A stretch of DNA of 64,000 nucleotides from Streptomyces sp. M92 (GTDB lineage: Bacteria; Actinomycetota; Actinomycetes; Streptomycetales; Streptomycetaceae): contig NZ_CP101137.1 of the NCBI RefSeq assembly GCF_028473745.1, positions 1,364,001 to 1,428,000 of the forward strand, in the 5' to 3' direction. The notes beneath the pieces are model-generated. The model saw only the letters and a list, made by a program, of their open reading frames with translations. It searched no databases and was not told the origin of the DNA. The number at the start of each line of letters is the position of its first letter. Positions within the stretch are counted from its first letter, which is position 1. Shown here one piece after another: positions 11,595 through 20,266 of this stretch. The position numbers and the translations under genes are program-made.

Positions 11595-12164
11595 ATGGAA
11601 CCCGTCACGCTCACCACCGGCCGCCTCGTCCTGCGCACGGTGGGCCCCCAGGACACCGAGGCCGTGTACGCCGCCGCGCAGGACCCCGACATCCAGCGCT
11701 GGACCACGATCCCCTCGCCCTACCTCCACGAGCACGCACGCAGTTTCACGGAGCAGATGGTCCCCGACGGGTGGGCGAACGCCTCGATGTTCACCTTCGG
11801 CCTCTTCCTCCCCGCCGGGGACCTGGTGGGGATGCTCGGCGTCACGATGATCTCCCTGGGCGTCGGCGAGATCGGGTTCTGGGGCGCCAAGGAACACCGC
11901 GGCCACGGCTACGTCACCGAAGCCGCCGTCGCCGTCTCCCGCTGGGCCTTCACCGAGCGCGCGATCGACCGCCTGGAGTGGCGCGCCGAGGTCGGCAACA
12001 CGGCCTCCCGCGCGGTGGCCCAGCGCGCGGGCTACACCATGGAGGGCACGCTGCGCTCCGCGCTCAACAACAAGGGCACCCGCCGCGACGCCTGGATCGG
12101 CTCCCTCCTCCCCTCGGACCTCTCCCTCCCGTCGACGGCCCCCTACCTGCCCGCACGAACCTGA
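11595..12164 (+). CDS. GNAT-family N-acetyltransferase (RimJ/RimL-like)
   Basis: A 189-residue cytoplasmic acetyltransferase. It opens with MEPVTLTTGRLVLRTVGPQD, typical of the RimJ/RimL branch that acetylates N-terminal amines or small amines using acetyl-CoA. The acetyl-CoA-binding turn is seen as EHRGHGYVTEAAVAVSRW, followed by RLEWRAEVGNTASRAVAQRAGY, the usual beta-strand 5 and alpha-4 region. The ATG at 11595 is the only plausible start. The gene precedes the DNA glycosylase gene by 56 bases and may be co-transcribed with it. The substrate cannot be inferred. Confidence 0.88.
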   Translation: MEPVTLTTGRLVLRTVGPQDTEAVYAAAQDPDIQRWTTIPSPYLHEHARSFTEQMVPDGWANASMFTFGLFLPAGDLVGMLGVTMISLGVGEIGFWGAKEHRGHGYVTEAAVAVSRWAFTERAIDRLEWRAEVGNTASRAVAQRAGYTMEGTLRSALNNKGTRRDAWIGSLLPSDLSLPSTAPYLPART

Positions 12165-12220
12165 CCCGCGCCCACCGCGACGCCGCCCACTGTCAGACCC
12201 ACCCCCTATCGTGCCGACGT

Positions 12221-13396
12221 ATGACGACCCTCCCGCCCCCAGCCACGGAACTCTCCGCCGACGAGGCCCGCCGCATCGCCCTGCGCGCACAGGGCTTCCT
12301 CGGCGCCCCCGACCGCCGCGCGGGCGTCCGCGGCGTCCTCCGTCACCTGGGCGCGGTGCAGCTCGACACCATCTCCGTCCTCGCCCGCTCCCACGAACTC
12401 ATCCCGTATGCCCGCCTGGGCGCGGTGGGCCGCAAGACCGTCGAGGACGCCTACTGGAGAGACACCCACGCCTTCGAGTACTGGTCCCACGCCGCCTGCA
12501 TCCTCCCCATCGAGGAGTGGCCCCACTTCGCCTTCCGCCGCCGCGCCTACCGCGACCGCCCGCACTGGAACCACCAGCTTCCCGACGGTGTCTACGACCA
12601 GGTCGTCAAGCAGCTCCGCACCGAAGGCCCCCTCACCGCGACCGACCTGGGCGGCGCGAAGAGGACCAGCGAGTGGTGGGACTGGTCGGGCACGAAGGTC
12701 GCCGTCGAGCGGGCGCTCATGTACGGCGAGGTGGTCTGCGTCGAGCGCCGCGGCTGGAAGCGGGTGTACGACCTGGCCGAGCGCGCCGTCCCCGCCGCCC
12801 TGCTCCACGACGACCTGGACGACACCGAGTGCCTGCGCCGCCTGGTCCGTCTGGCCGGCCGGTCCCTGGGCGTCGGCACGCGCGCGGACATCGCGGACTA
12901 CCACCGTCTCAAGGCCGAGCAGGTCGACGCGGTGATCGCCGACTCGGGCCTGGTCCCGGTCGCGGTGGAGGGCTGGGGCAAGCCGGCCTGGGCGGATCCG
13001 GAGGCCCTGCTGACACCCCCGCGCGGCCGTCACCGCACGACGCTGCTCTCGCCCTTCGACTCCCTGGTCTGGGAGCGTGCCCGCACCGAGCGGATCTTCG
13101 GCTTCACCCACCGCCTGGAGGCCTACGTGCCCCGGCAGAAGCGGGTGCACGGCTACTTCGCGATGCCCGTCCTGGCCGGTGGCCGGCTCGTCGGCCGAGT
13201 GGACCCGGCGCGCGAGGGACGCACCCTGGTCGCCAGGCAGATCACGCTGGACGGCCCCAAGGCCGCCGCGCCGGTGGCTCAGGCCCTGGTCGAGGCGGCG
13301 GGCTGGGTGGACTGCACGGACGTACGGGTGGAACGGGTCGACGCGCCCGAGCTGCGCGAAGCCCTCACGGCAGAGCTGGCCCGTCTGCTCGCCTGA
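12221..13396 (+). CDS. AlkX/YcaQ-like winged-helix DNA glycosylase
   Basis: A 391-residue protein of the HTH_42 (winged helix DNA-binding) superfamily, whose studied members YcaQ/AlkX and AlkZ are DNA glycosylases that unhook interstrand crosslinks and alkylated bases. Residues 44-62 read GAVQLDTISVLARSHELIP; the Q-hydrophobic-D at 47-49 is the signature I recall for the AlkX/YcaQ branch, whereas AlkZ self-resistance enzymes have Q-hydrophobic-Q. HAFEYWSHAACILPIEEWPHF and WWDWSGTKVAVERALMYGEV are further typical blocks. The start ATG at 12221 follows a short leader after the GNAT gene. The role would be general genome maintenance rather than antibiotic self-resistance, as no biosynthetic genes are near. 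Confidence 0.85.
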   Translation: MTTLPPPATELSADEARRIALRAQGFLGAPDRRAGVRGVLRHLGAVQLDTISVLARSHELIPYARLGAVGRKTVEDAYWRDTHAFEYWSHAACILPIEEWPHFAFRRRAYRDRPHWNHQLPDGVYDQVVKQLRTEGPLTATDLGGAKRTSEWWDWSGTKVAVERALMYGEVVCVERRGWKRVYDLAERAVPAALLHDDLDDTECLRRLVRLAGRSLGVGTRADIADYHRLKAEQVDAVIADSGLVPVAVEGWGKPAWADPEALLTPPRGRHRTTLLSPFDSLVWERARTERIFGFTHRLEAYVPRQKRVHGYFAMPVLAGGRLVGRVDPAREGRTLVARQITLDGPKAAAPVAQALVEAAGWVDCTDVRVERVDAPELREALTAELARLLA

Positions 13397-13425
13397 ACCG
13401 GCGGCGACCGCCGCGGCCCCGGCCG

Positions 13426-14184
13426 TCAGCGGATCTCGAGGATCTTCTCGCGCATCGCGTAGACCACCGCCTCCATCCTGGAGTGCAGCTGCAGTTTCTC
13501 CAGGATGTTGCGCACGTGGTTCTTCACGGTGTTCTCGGAAATGAACAGTTCCTTGGCGATGTCCCGGTTGTTCATTCCCGTGGCGACGAGTTTGAGGACT
13601 TCGATCTCGCGGTCCGTGAGCCGCGGCGCGGGCACCAGCCGGCGTTCGTCGGTCCGCTGGATCATCGACTTGAACTCGGTGAGGAGTTTCGACGCCATGG
13701 ACGGGCTGATCTGCGACTGCCCGTCGGCCACCGCGCGAATGGCGGTGGCCACCTCGTCCGTCGAGATCTCCTTGAGCAGGTAACCCGTCGCCCCCGCCTT
13801 GATCGCGTCGTAGAGGTCGGCCTCCTCGTCGCTGATCGTCAGCATGATGATCTTGGCGCTGGGGGCCACCTCCTTGATGGAGGTGCAGGCCTCGATCCCG
13901 CCGCGCTTGGGCATCCGCACGTCCATCAGGACGATGTCCGGCAGCAGGTCGGCGGCCTTCTCGACCGCCTCGGCGCCGTCACCGGCCTCCCCGACGACCT
14001 GGATGTCCTCCTCGGCCGCCAGGACGATCTCCAGGCCTCGGCGGAACAGGGCGTGGTCGTCCACGACCAGGACCCTGATCGGCTCCTCGCGCGCAGAGGC
14101 CGCGTCCGGGCCCATGCCGGCCGTCCGGTCGTCGATCACGTCGTCGACGCCCTCGCCCCGCATCGGTCCGAAAGTCTCCGCCAT
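13426..14184 (-). CDS. Orphan NarL/FixJ-family response regulator
   Basis: A 252-residue transcriptional regulator. The receiver domain starts at RVLVVDDHALFRRGLEIV (about residue 35), the phospho-acceptor Asp is in DIVLMDVRMPKRGG near residue 87, and the C-terminal LuxR-type HTH is RLTDREIEVLKLVATGMNNRDIAKELF...VKNHVRNILEKL. The ATG at 14184 has a strong RBS (GGGGGAGGAACG), so longer forms are rejected. The roughly 30-residue N-terminal extension before the receiver is poorly conserved. No histidine kinase is adjacent, so it is an orphan regulator or serves a distant kinase. I recall the same gene beside hpf in other Streptomyces. Confidence 0.93.
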   Translation of the reverse strand: MAETFGPMRGEGVDDVIDDRTAGMGPDAASAREEPIRVLVVDDHALFRRGLEIVLAAEEDIQVVGEAGDGAEAVEKAADLLPDIVLMDVRMPKRGGIEACTSIKEVAPSAKIIMLTISDEEADLYDAIKAGATGYLLKEISTDEVATAIRAVADGQSQISPSMASKLLTEFKSMIQRTDERRLVPAPRLTDREIEVLKLVATGMNNRDIAKELFISENTVKNHVRNILEKLQLHSRMEAVVYAMREKILEIR

Positions 14185-14347
14185 CGTTCCTCCCCCTGAA
14201 GGCCGCGGCCCGTGGTCCTGAGCCATCGCCAACCCAGGGCAACGCCCCACCGGTTGGGCCGTTGCCGCCATGATTCCATGCCCGGCCGACACCGGGGCGA
14301 CCAGCGGGCCACGAAGGGGTCGCACACCCTCGCGCACCGTCGCACGC

Positions 14348-14388
14348 CGGTGCCCCTGGGGGCGCACACACGCTCCAGGGGCACCGGT
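14348..14388 (-). terminator. Rho-independent terminator of hpf
   Basis: A 13-bp perfect inverted repeat (ccggtgcccctgg at 14348-14360, ccaggggcaccgg at 14376-14388), 20 bases past the hpf stop codon. Confidence 0.75.
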
Positions 14389-14408
14389 TGTGCTGTCATC
14401 CGGCGTCG

Positions 14409-15101
14409 TCAGCCGCCCAGCGCGTCGCCCGCCTCGGGAGCGTGCGCCTGGGTGACCATCGTGTCCGTGGTGAGGTGGATCACGCCGTAGTCGTAGGCGT
14501 GCCGCCGGTAGACGACGCTGGGCTCCTTCGTGTCGGAGTCGACGAACAGGTAGAAGTCGTGCCCTACGAGTTCCATCTCGTAGAGCGCCTGGTCCAGGCT
14601 CATCGGTGCGGCCACGTGGGTCTTCTCGCGGACGACGAGCGGGCCGTCGCCCTGCACCTCGAGCGAGCCGATCTTCTTGGTGGGTACCGCGTCCTGCTGC
14701 TCCTCGGGGACGACCTCGCCGTGCCCGTTGAGCGTCGCCGCGCCGGGGACGTGGTCGGCGACCTCGGCGGCCGGGATCCGGCGCGCGCCGCGGCGCGAGA
14801 AGCGCTTGTCGTGCTGCTTGCGCAGCCGGGCGCCGAGCTTCTCCGCCGCCAGGTCGAGCGCCGCGTACGGGTCGCTCGCCGCCGCCTCCGCCCGGATGAC
14901 CGGACCGCGGGAGCGGAGGGTGATCTCCACTCGGTCACAACGATCGGCCTGCCGGGGGTTCGGCTCCTTGGACACCTCGACGTCGAGGCTGATCACCTTG
15001 CCATCGAGCTTCTGGATCTTCTCCAGCTTCAGCTTCTCGGCCACGTGCTTCCGGAACCGCTCGGGCACCTCGGTCTTGCGGCCCTTGACGACGATGTCCA
15101 C
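14409..15101 (-). CDS. hpf: Long-form ribosome hibernation promoting factor
   Basis: HPF binds the 30S subunit and dimerises 70S ribosomes into inactive 100S particles in resting cells. The 230 residues have the RaiA/HPF N-terminal domain (VDIVVKGRKTEVPERFRKHVAEKL... to about residue 105), a charged linker and the C-terminal dimerisation domain typical of the long form (KTHVAAPMSLDQALYEMELVGHDFYLFVDSDT). The GTG at 15101 follows a CGGAG RBS; the frame remains open for 73 more codons upstream, but that stretch is not HPF-like. It has its own terminator (14348-14388) and 314 bases of upstream DNA. Confidence 0.95.
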   Translation of the reverse strand: MDIVVKGRKTEVPERFRKHVAEKLKLEKIQKLDGKVISLDVEVSKEPNPRQADRCDRVEITLRSRGPVIRAEAAASDPYAALDLAAEKLGARLRKQHDKRFSRRGARRIPAAEVADHVPGAATLNGHGEVVPEEQQDAVPTKKIGSLEVQGDGPLVVREKTHVAAPMSLDQALYEMELVGHDFYLFVDSDTKEPSVVYRRHAYDYGVIHLTTDTMVTQAHAPEAGDALGG

Positions 15102-15415
15102 GCAGAACTCCGTTCCCGGATCGCTCCGCTTCGACGGCGGAGCATCTCCCTTTCGCACCAGGCCCCGGTCTGTCCCGGAACCTCGGACTCGGTGACGTCC
15201 ACCTCCTCCCCCGTGGGCGGGATCTCCACTCCACCGGTGCGGGTGATGACGGTGAAAACCCGCAGCACGGCATTCGGATTCAAGAGGTGTGGCCTGCGGC
15301 TTTGCCTCACAACCGAACATATCTCGCCCGGACGGATGTCGTCACCCTCTACCGCGGGGTACCTCCGTTCCGGTGAATTGATCCTCTCATCACCTGCAAC
15401 GACATAAGTTCTCAG
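15102..15415 (-). other. hpf upstream region, 314 bases
   Basis: Non-coding leader and promoter region of hpf, noticeably less GC-rich near 15260-15415 than the surrounding genes. An alternative-sigma promoter would be expected from HPF biology, but I cannot identify one with confidence. Confidence 0.5.
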
Positions 15416-16279
15416 TCAGTTCCGGTTTAATTCGAAAGAATCCGGCGAAGCCGCGACCACCGCCGCGCAGATCACTTCACCGATCACGCCACCGCCTCCG
15501 TTCGGACCCGCCATTCGGGGTCCGGCCTTCCGTTCCTCTCTGCCTTCCCCTGCCACCGCGGGATACACAGGCGATTTCGCCGTCCAGTACGTTCCCGGAC
15601 CCGTCGTCCGCTCAGACACGCAGGGCCTCTTCTCCGCCGTCGCCGCGCGCAGGGCCCGCGCCGCCTCCGTCAGCGACGCCCCGGTAGTCATGAGGTCGTC
15701 GACCAGAACGACCGGCCCACCGCCGCACAGCAGCCTGCCGCCACCGGGGACCACTGCCAGCGCGCCGGCCAGGTTGTCGAGCCGCTCCCGGGCACCGAGG
15801 CCCGACTGGTCGGCCACGGCGTGCCGCTGCCGCAGCACGGCCAGCACCCGTGCCGGGGTCCCGGTCCGCCGCAGCTCCCCCGCGGCCGCCAGAGCGATCC
15901 GCCGCGCCGGATCGTGTCCGCGCGTGCGCACCGCCCGGCGGGCCGACGGCACGGGCACGAGCAGCACCGGCTCCCGCGCGCGTACGGCCGCCCGCACCGC
16001 CCCGGCCAGCGCCACGCCGAGCGGTGCCGTGAGCGCCAGCACGCCCCGCTCCTTGTGGGCCAGCAGAGCGGCCCGCACCTCGTCCGCGTACCGCGCGGCC
16101 GCGTGCACCACCGGCAGCCCTGGCGGCTCCGGCACCGGCCGCACCCGGCTCGGCGCGGCCCCGCTCAGCGCCGTACGGCAGCGAGGGCACAGCACCGACC
16201 GGGCCCTGCCGCAGCCTCCGCACTCGGCCGGCAGCACCAGGTCCGTGAGATCACGCCACCATTCCCGCACGGCCACCAC
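15416..16279 (-). CDS. comF: ComF-family phosphoribosyltransferase-like protein
   Basis: A 287-residue protein related to ComFC/GntX. The N-terminus carries a four-Cys zinc ribbon (CGGCGRARSVLCPRC, residues 20-34). The phosphoribosyltransferase fold has GHDPARRIALAAA and the PRPP loop VVLVDDLMTTGASLTEAARAL near residue 200. In competent bacteria ComF acts in DNA uptake; in Streptomyces the role is not established. Odd feature: after the PRPP loop a low-complexity stretch of about 50 residues separates the last strand (GVIGEVICAAVVAASP). The start GTG at 16279 overlaps nothing; lpqB ends about 94 bases upstream on the same strand, so it may be the last gene of the mtr operon. Confidence 0.88.
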   Translation of the reverse strand: MVAVREWWRDLTDLVLPAECGGCGRARSVLCPRCRTALSGAAPSRVRPVPEPPGLPVVHAAARYADEVRAALLAHKERGVLALTAPLGVALAGAVRAAVRAREPVLLVPVPSARRAVRTRGHDPARRIALAAAGELRRTGTPARVLAVLRQRHAVADQSGLGARERLDNLAGALAVVPGGGRLLCGGGPVVLVDDLMTTGASLTEAARALRAATAEKRPCVSERTTGPGTYWTAKSPVYPAVAGEGREERKAGPRMAGPNGGGGVIGEVICAAVVAASPDSFELNRN

Positions 16280-16373
16280 TGTGCCAAGGCCCGCACATCC
16301 CCACCAGGCCTGTGGAAAACGAGGAAAACGAGGGGAAACGGCCTGTGGAAAACGGGGAGCCCCACGGCGGCCG

Positions 16374-18212
16374 TCACCCCGGATAGACCGGCGCCGTCCC
16401 CTCCGTCACCTTCTGCCACTGCAGCCCGGACGGCAGCCGCACGATCAGGTCCTCCGAGTACGCCACCAGCGGCAGCGTCTCGTCCTCGGTCGCGGCGATC
16501 TCCTTCACCCCGGTCAGCGCGGCGGGCACCGAGACCTCCGGTGTGGAGCCGTCGACCTGGACGTACCCGATCTGCTGAACGCCCCCGCGCTCGCGTCCGA
16601 CCACCACGAGCCGGCTGTCACCGGCCCAGGACATGGCCGTGACCTCCTCCAGCTCGGGGGTCGCGGAGCGCAGCTCGTGGACGGTGACCGCGGACTGATC
16701 GCCCGCCTTCCCGTCCCGTTCGATCCGCCCGATGAGCAGCGAGCGCTTGCCGTCCTTCTCCACGATCAGCGCGATCCGCACACCGTCGGCCGCCACCCGC
16801 ACGGCCTGGATCCGCCCGTCCAGGCCCGGGGTCCGCACCTCCAGCGGCTCGCCCGCGCCCTCCTTCAGCAGCAGCAAACGGGGGTCGCCCGGGTCGCGGT
16901 CGGCGATCCACAGGTCGCCCTGGGCGTCCCAGCTCGGCGCTGTCAGCCGGTCCTGCTCCGCCTTGCCCTTGCTGACGAGCACGGGCTCACCGAGCGAGCC
17001 GCCCGACACCAGGGAGCCGACGTACAGCGACTTGTTGTCGAGACCGACGGCGGCCGCGCTGTGCTCGTTGCGCGAGACCGCGACCGACCGCAGGGCCACC
17101 GTGCCCTCGCCCAGCGCCCCGGGGACGGGCTCGGCCCGCGTCCCCTTGCTGCCGGCGGCGATGCGTACCAGACGGTCCCGGTCGTCGACGAAGTACAGGT
17201 AGTCGGGCCGGTGGGCCGAACCGCGCATCGCGACCGTCTCCGCCCGGTCCTCGGTGAGCGAGCACAACTGCTCGCCACCCGCGCGCAGCTCGACCTCGTC
17301 CACCACCGGAGTGAGGCTCTGCACCGTGAACAGGAGCTGCGCCGCCATCTCGCCGCACTTGTCCCTGCCGACGCCGGCCGCCTTGTCGTTCAGCGGCACC
17401 GTCAGCCTGTTGTGGTCGTCGGGCGTCAGCGGGTCGGTGGTCTTCGCAAGCGCCGTACCCGTGGGAAAGCTCGACCTGACCACGGGCCCCAGCAGCCGCG
17501 TCGGCCCACTGAACAGGGACTCCACCACCTGGGTCATCGGGTCCACGAGCCGGCGCACGTACACGGGATCGGCGACCGCCGCCGGCTGCCGGCTGGTGCC
17601 GGCCCGCGTGGTGGGAGAGGTGTTCGAGGCGAAGTAGTACTTGTTGACGGACATATAGGTGCGCTGGAAGTCCGACTTGCCCATGATGACGCCCTGCGGC
17701 AGCACGTCGATGCGCCACTGCCGGTTCTTGCCGGCCCGGGTGAGGTGGACCGACTCCCGGTACTCCCCCTCCGCCGGCGTGTACGACTGCTGCGCGTCCA
17801 CCGTGGCGACCCTGGTGCCGGTCAGGGTGACCGAGTAGTCGTTGGCCTCCTCCCGGTTCCCCGAGTGGTCGGTCTCCGTTCCCGGCCCGCCCGCCAGCAC
17901 CGTCGTCGACCGCTGAGGCCGCCAGGTCCTGGCCGCCTCACCCGTCAGGTACTTGCGCGCCGTCTCGTACTGCGGGTCGTTGCTGGTCAGCGCCTCCAGG
18001 AAGCCCTGGACGATCTCCGTGGGCGGGGCGTCCTCCCGCGGCGGCATCGCGAACACCCGCACCTGGGGGTCCTGCCGCGGTGTGGAGTCCACCCCGCGCA
18101 CGTCCCCGCTGTCGGGCATGGACGCACAACCGGCCAGCAGTACGACGCCGCAGACCGCGTACGTCACCGCGCGCGCCGGCCGTCGGCCGCTCCCCTCGCG
18201 GTCAGCGCCCAC
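16374..18212 (-). CDS. lpqB: Lipoprotein LpqB, MtrB-associated
   Basis: LpqB is a surface lipoprotein that, in mycobacteria, binds the extracellular domain of the kinase MtrB and tunes MtrA signalling. The 612-residue precursor has a lipobox LLAGC with Cys29, then the GerMN domain in the N-terminal half (about residues 200-330) and a beta-propeller-like C-terminal half. The GTG start at 18212 overlaps the end of mtrB by 11 bases, so translation is coupled. The order mtrA-mtrB-lpqB is the conserved actinobacterial arrangement. Confidence 0.94.
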   Translation of the reverse strand: MGADREGSGRRPARAVTYAVCGVVLLAGCASMPDSGDVRGVDSTPRQDPQVRVFAMPPREDAPPTEIVQGFLEALTSNDPQYETARKYLTGEAARTWRPQRSTTVLAGGPGTETDHSGNREEANDYSVTLTGTRVATVDAQQSYTPAEGEYRESVHLTRAGKNRQWRIDVLPQGVIMGKSDFQRTYMSVNKYYFASNTSPTTRAGTSRQPAAVADPVYVRRLVDPMTQVVESLFSGPTRLLGPVVRSSFPTGTALAKTTDPLTPDDHNRLTVPLNDKAAGVGRDKCGEMAAQLLFTVQSLTPVVDEVELRAGGEQLCSLTEDRAETVAMRGSAHRPDYLYFVDDRDRLVRIAAGSKGTRAEPVPGALGEGTVALRSVAVSRNEHSAAAVGLDNKSLYVGSLVSGGSLGEPVLVSKGKAEQDRLTAPSWDAQGDLWIADRDPGDPRLLLLKEGAGEPLEVRTPGLDGRIQAVRVAADGVRIALIVEKDGKRSLLIGRIERDGKAGDQSAVTVHELRSATPELEEVTAMSWAGDSRLVVVGRERGGVQQIGYVQVDGSTPEVSVPAALTGVKEIAATEDETLPLVAYSEDLIVRLPSGLQWQKVTEGTAPVYPG

Positions 18213-20265
18213 GAGTTGCCTCCCCTTGCCTGCTCGATTCCTCCGGCCCGGCGTCCGGGCGGCTCGCCGCCTCCGGCGCGGGCCCGTCGTCCTGTCTCCG
18301 GGCGCCCGACTGGGGCCGCGGCACCACGCGCGCGCCGTTGCCGGGCAGCGCCGTCGGGTCGGCGGTGGGTGCCGCCGTCGCCGACCGCGGCGGAATCGGT
18401 CCCCGCGCGGATGCCGAGGCCGTCTGACCGGCCGGCGTCTGCGCCGGAACGGTGGCCGCCTTCTCCGCGCTCCGCGACGCGGCGGCGTCGCCCAGCCCTC
18501 GGTTGCGCCGCGAGTCCGTCGGCTCCAGCGGTATCGGGGAGCCCCGCAGCGGCTCGTCCGCGGTCCTGGGCAGCGTCAGCCGGAACTGCGAGCCGCCGCC
18601 CGGCTCGCCCCAGGCCTGCAGCCAGCCGCCGTGCAACCGCGCGTCCTCCAGGGCGATCGACAGGCCGAGACCCGTGCCGCCGGTGGTACGCGCGCGTGCC
18701 GGGTCCGCCCGCCAGAAGCGGCTGAAGACCCGGGTGGCCTCTCCCGGCTTGAGTCCGACGCCGTAGTCACGCACCGCCACGGCGACGGCGCCGCCGGCCG
18801 CGGCGAGCTTGACGACCACGTCGTTGCCCTCGCCGTGCTCGACGGCGTTGACGACGAGGTTGCGCAGGACGCGTTCCACGCGGCGGGCGTCCGCCTCGGC
18901 GACGACGGGCTGCTGGTCGCCGATAACGCGTATCCGCGTGCCCTTGCGCTCCGCGAGCGGCTCGGCCCCGCTGACGACCCGCCGTACGACCTCGCGGAGG
19001 TCTGTCGCGTCGGCCTCCAGCGCCGCCGCCCCCGCGTCGAAGCGGCTGATCTCCAGCAGGTCCGCGAGCAGCGTCTCGAACCGGTCCAGCTGGTCGGCGA
19101 GGAGTTCCGCCGACCGCGCGGTCACCGGATCGAAGTCCACGCGCGCGTCATGGATGACGTCGGCCGCCATCCGCACGGTCGTCAGCGGCGTCCGCAGCTC
19201 GTGCGACACGTCGGAGACGAACCGCCGCTGCATCCGCGACAGGTCCTCCAGCTGGCTGATCTTCAGCTGCAGGTTCTGCGCCATCTTGTTGAAGGCCTCG
19301 CCGAGCCGCGCGATGTCGTCCTCGCCGGTGACCTTCATCCGCTCCTGCAGCCGCCCGGCGGACAGCCGCTCGGCGACGCCGGCCGCCATCCGTACGGGCG
19401 TGACGACCTGGCGCACCACGAGCCAGGCGATCGCCCCGAGCAGGACCACCACGAAGAGCCCGGCCGTCGCCAGGGTGCCCCTGACCAGACTGAGGGACTT
19501 CTCCTCCTGCGTGAACGGGAACAGGTAGTACAGCTGGTACGGCTCACCGTTCGGGTCGTTGACCTGCTTGCCGATGACCAGGCCGGGCTGGGAGGGCTGG
19601 TCGGAGTCGTAGACGATCCGGGTGTAGCTCTGCACCACCGCCGTGCTGCTGTCGATCCGCTCCCGGAGCTCCTCCGGCACACTGACCGACCAGTTGACCA
19701 ACCCGGAGGCGCGCGGACCGCGCCCGCTGCCGCCTTCGCCGCCCATGGGCAGGGTGACCACGTCGAAGGCGCCCTGGCCGCCGCTGGAGAGCGACTTCAC
19801 CAGCTCGCTCATCCACTGGATGACGTTCTGCGAGGGACGGGCGTCTCCGACGGACACGCCGTCGTCCCCGGTGGCGCCCGCGTCCTCCTCGGCCCGCTGC
19901 TTGGCCACCGCGAACCCGCCGGTGGCCTGGCTCTGGGACGCCTTCACCTTGGCTTCCAGCAGGCCGTTGCGGACCTGCCCGATCACGACGAAACCGAGCA
20001 GCAGCACCACGCCCAGCGACATCAGCAGGGTGGTGACGACGACCTTGAGCTGGATGTTGCGCCGCCACAGCCGCATGACGGGCAGCAGCGGCCGGCGCAC
20101 CCAGCGCATGAACAGCCGGAGCACCGGGCTGCCCTGCACCCCGCCGTTCAGCAGGCCGCCCTCCAGCAGACGGTTCCAGCGGGACCTTGCGGGCGGGGGG
20201 CCGACAGGCCGTCCGGCGCGGGCCCCGGACCGGCCGGGCGCCGAAGCGGCACTGTCCTTGCTCAT
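18202..20265 (-). CDS. mtrB: Sensor histidine kinase MtrB
   Basis: MtrB is the membrane sensor kinase for MtrA. The 687-residue protein has a membrane segment following the basic stretch PVMRLWRRNIQLKVVVTT, an extracytoplasmic domain, a second membrane segment (LVRGTLATAGLFVVVLLGAIAWLVV split over the bilayer), HAMP, HisKA with the phospho-acceptor His in SDVSHELRTPLTT near residue 354, and an HATPase domain with GGTGLGLSIA. The C-terminal roughly 120 residues are a disordered tail rich in Ala, Pro and Arg. The ATG at 20265 overlaps the mtrA stop region by one base gap, giving translational coupling. In Streptomyces MtrAB links cell-wall growth and development. Confidence 0.95.
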   Translation of the reverse strand: MSKDSAASAPGRSGARAGRPVGPPPARSRWNRLLEGGLLNGGVQGSPVLRLFMRWVRRPLLPVMRLWRRNIQLKVVVTTLLMSLGVVLLLGFVVIGQVRNGLLEAKVKASQSQATGGFAVAKQRAEEDAGATGDDGVSVGDARPSQNVIQWMSELVKSLSSGGQGAFDVVTLPMGGEGGSGRGPRASGLVNWSVSVPEELRERIDSSTAVVQSYTRIVYDSDQPSQPGLVIGKQVNDPNGEPYQLYYLFPFTQEEKSLSLVRGTLATAGLFVVVLLGAIAWLVVRQVVTPVRMAAGVAERLSAGRLQERMKVTGEDDIARLGEAFNKMAQNLQLKISQLEDLSRMQRRFVSDVSHELRTPLTTVRMAADVIHDARVDFDPVTARSAELLADQLDRFETLLADLLEISRFDAGAAALEADATDLREVVRRVVSGAEPLAERKGTRIRVIGDQQPVVAEADARRVERVLRNLVVNAVEHGEGNDVVVKLAAAGGAVAVAVRDYGVGLKPGEATRVFSRFWRADPARARTTGGTGLGLSIALEDARLHGGWLQAWGEPGGGSQFRLTLPRTADEPLRGSPIPLEPTDSRRNRGLGDAAASRSAEKAATVPAQTPAGQTASASARGPIPPRSATAAPTADPTALPGNGARVVPRPQSGARRQDDGPAPEAASRPDAGPEESSRQGEATRGR

Positions 20266-20266
20266 G

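Noticed and set aside
15102..15320. N-terminal extension of hpf
   Set aside because: The extra 73 residues are unlike HPF, and the GTG at 15101 has a good RBS.
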